Assembly (NCBI RefSeq): GCF_013204825.1
Contig: NZ_JABMKV010000003.1
Coordinates: 248,001 to 312,000, forward strand
From: Pedobacter boryungensis
GTDB lineage: Bacteria; Bacteroidota; Bacteroidia; Sphingobacteriales; Sphingobacteriaceae
Direction of reading: 5' to 3'
DNA length: 64,000 bases
Shown: positions 63,098 to 64,000 of the stretch, one piece after another
How positions within the stretch are numbered: the first letter of the stretch is position 1
Layout: the number at the start of each line of letters is the position of its first letter
Notes under the pieces: model-generated
What the model was told of the DNA's origin: nothing
The model's input: the letters and a program-made list of their open reading frames with translations, nothing else
Databases searched by the model: none
Program-made: the position numbers and the translations under genes

Positions 63098-64000
63098 TCA
63101 TAATAATTTATCGATAGTTCTACAGATTTTTGGCCAATAAAAATGCTTGTAAGCAAAAGACTGAAATTCTGAAGATAATTTTTCTAATATATGCGGATTA
63201 TCGCTAATCTTTTTAAAAAGCGCTGCTAAATAGTGATGATCATTAATTGGGAAAACATTACCATATTGGTTACCATCAATTAAATCTCTTACTGCAGGCA
63301 AATCTGTTGAAATAATAAAACAACCAAATTTTGCCGCTTCAGTTAAAACCAATGGAAATCCTTCATATCGTGAGGTTAGCGCAAAAACCTTGGCTGTAGC
63401 ATAATAATCCTCCAATACTTCCCTATTATTAATTGGGCCAGTAAATGTTACTCTGTGCTTTAAATTAGGATTTTGTTTAAAGTAATGCGCAATAAAAGGC
63501 TTGAATTCATTTTCAATAGGCCCAATAATTTCAAGCTTCCATTCCTGATTATAAATCGAAAACTCTCTAAATGCTTCACAAAGTATTTCTGTTGCCTTTT
63601 GTTTTGTGCCAATACGACCAACTGTGATTATCTTATTTTCCTTTTTATTAAAATTGAGTGATTTTTGAACTCCATTATCGTAAAAGCCATTAGGAACATA
63701 GTCTATTTTTCTGCCTAACTGCATAGTTAGATTGAGGTGTTTAAGATAGGTTTGGTTTTCGATGGATACGATATCAATTCCCTTTAAAAGATACTTAGTG
63801 ATTTTTGATGGCAAATAGCTTAATATCTGATCATCAGCATCGAGTTTGAGATATGTCTTTCTTTTGCAAAAAGAATATATTTTGATAAAAAAACACAAAA
63901 TCAAGTTTACTCGGCTTAATTGGTACACTTGGAATACATCATATTTTCTCTGATTAAAAAGAAGAAAAAACAATACATCTAATAATTGATTATGAAAAAT
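63098..64000 (-). CDS. Glycosyltransferase family 4, N-terminus cut by the window end
   Basis: The frame is open from TGA at 63098-63100 to the last base of the window (300 residues seen). The apparent start at 63973 is only a TTG, and the frame goes on upstream without a stop (FHNQLLDVLFFLLF). The donor domain is complete: IITVGRIGTKQKATEILCEA, LEIIGPIENEF and the nucleotide-sugar site TSRYEGFPLVLTEAAKFGCF. It probably belongs to the same surface glycan region. Donor and acceptor are unknown. Confidence 0.88.
   Translation of the reverse strand: MFHNQLLDVLFFLLFNQRKYDVFQVYQLSRVNLILCFFIKIYSFCKRKTYLKLDADDQILSYLPSKITKYLLKGIDIVSIENQTYLKHLNLTMQLGRKIDYVPNGFYDNGVQKSLNFNKKENKIITVGRIGTKQKATEILCEAFREFSIYNQEWKLEIIGPIENEFKPFIAHYFKQNPNLKHRVTFTGPINNREVLEDYYATAKVFALTSRYEGFPLVLTEAAKFGCFIISTDLPAVRDLIDGNQYGNVFPINDHHYLAALFKKISDNPHILEKLSSEFQSFAYKHFYWPKICRTIDKLL

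Noticed and set aside
63973..63973. TTG as start of the last glycosyltransferase
   Set aside because: The frame continues open to the window end, so the gene is cut rather than complete.

Overview
The window looks like chromosome from a member of the Bacteroidota, most probably family Sphingobacteriaceae (Pedobacter-like). Supporting signs are the AT-rich sequence, a SprA gliding/type 9 secretion translocon gene next to ruvA, near absence of Shine-Dalgarno sequences, several Bacteroidota-type -7 promoter elements (TAnnTTTG), a DUF6266-type gene, and a Wzx/Wzy capsule locus with RemB/Wzi-like outer-membrane proteins. No rRNA, tRNA, CRISPR array, insertion sequence or prophage was seen.

Region 1 (1-17157, almost all minus strand) is a housekeeping and envelope block. 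In transcription order it holds a small membrane-protein cluster (amidohydrolase, FMN oxidoreductase, a 4-TM protein, an overlooked 43-aa membrane peptide, acylphosphatase), a MATE-type flippase, dut, a TPR protein, a DUF4292 lipoprotein, an EnvC-like murein hydrolase activator, two TatA-family proteins, gatA, an MltD-like lytic transglycosylase, a malic enzyme-phosphotransacetylase fusion, ruvA and the 5' part of sprA (cut by the window edge).

Region 2 (17158-30276) has mixed strands: a WYL regulator with a striking palindromic operator candidate, a DinB-like protein, rluF, rlmN, a ComF-like protein and a lipoprotein on the plus strand; a hybrid sensor kinase and glyA on the minus strand; then dxs and a GDP-L-fucose synthase gene on the plus strand.

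Region 3 (30307-57787, minus strand) is a Wzx/Wzy-dependent surface polysaccharide locus of about 27 kb, read from wza/wzc at the right to PglF-like dehydratases and a RemB-like barrel at the left. Three sugar pathways can be read from it: a UDP-GlcNAcA/GalNAcA pair (TviB/TviC-like), a UDP-2,3-diacetamido-mannuronic acid set (WbpB, WbpE, WbpD, WbpI-like), and a UDP-diacetamido-bacillosamine set (PglF, PglE, PglD-like) whose product should be loaded on undecaprenyl phosphate by a PglC-like transferase. Three glycosyltransferases, an EpsG-like polymerase, a flippase, a maa-type acyltransferase, a pyruvyltransferase-family protein and a PaaK/CapK-like adenylating enzyme complete the locus.

Region 4 (57788-64000) holds a G-rich 11-bp tandem repeat that fits a G-quadruplex motif, a DUF6266-type gene of unknown function, a CpsB/CapC-type phosphatase, a second Wzi-like barrel, a classical WecB epimerase, an in-frame fragment that looks like the remnant of a lost gene, and a glycosyltransferase cut by the window end. 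The most unusual items are the G-rich repeat with its DUF6266 gene, the duplicated and diverged PglF-like dehydratases, two unannotated small proteins (43 and 56 aa), the gene remnant beside wecB, and the WYL operator candidate.
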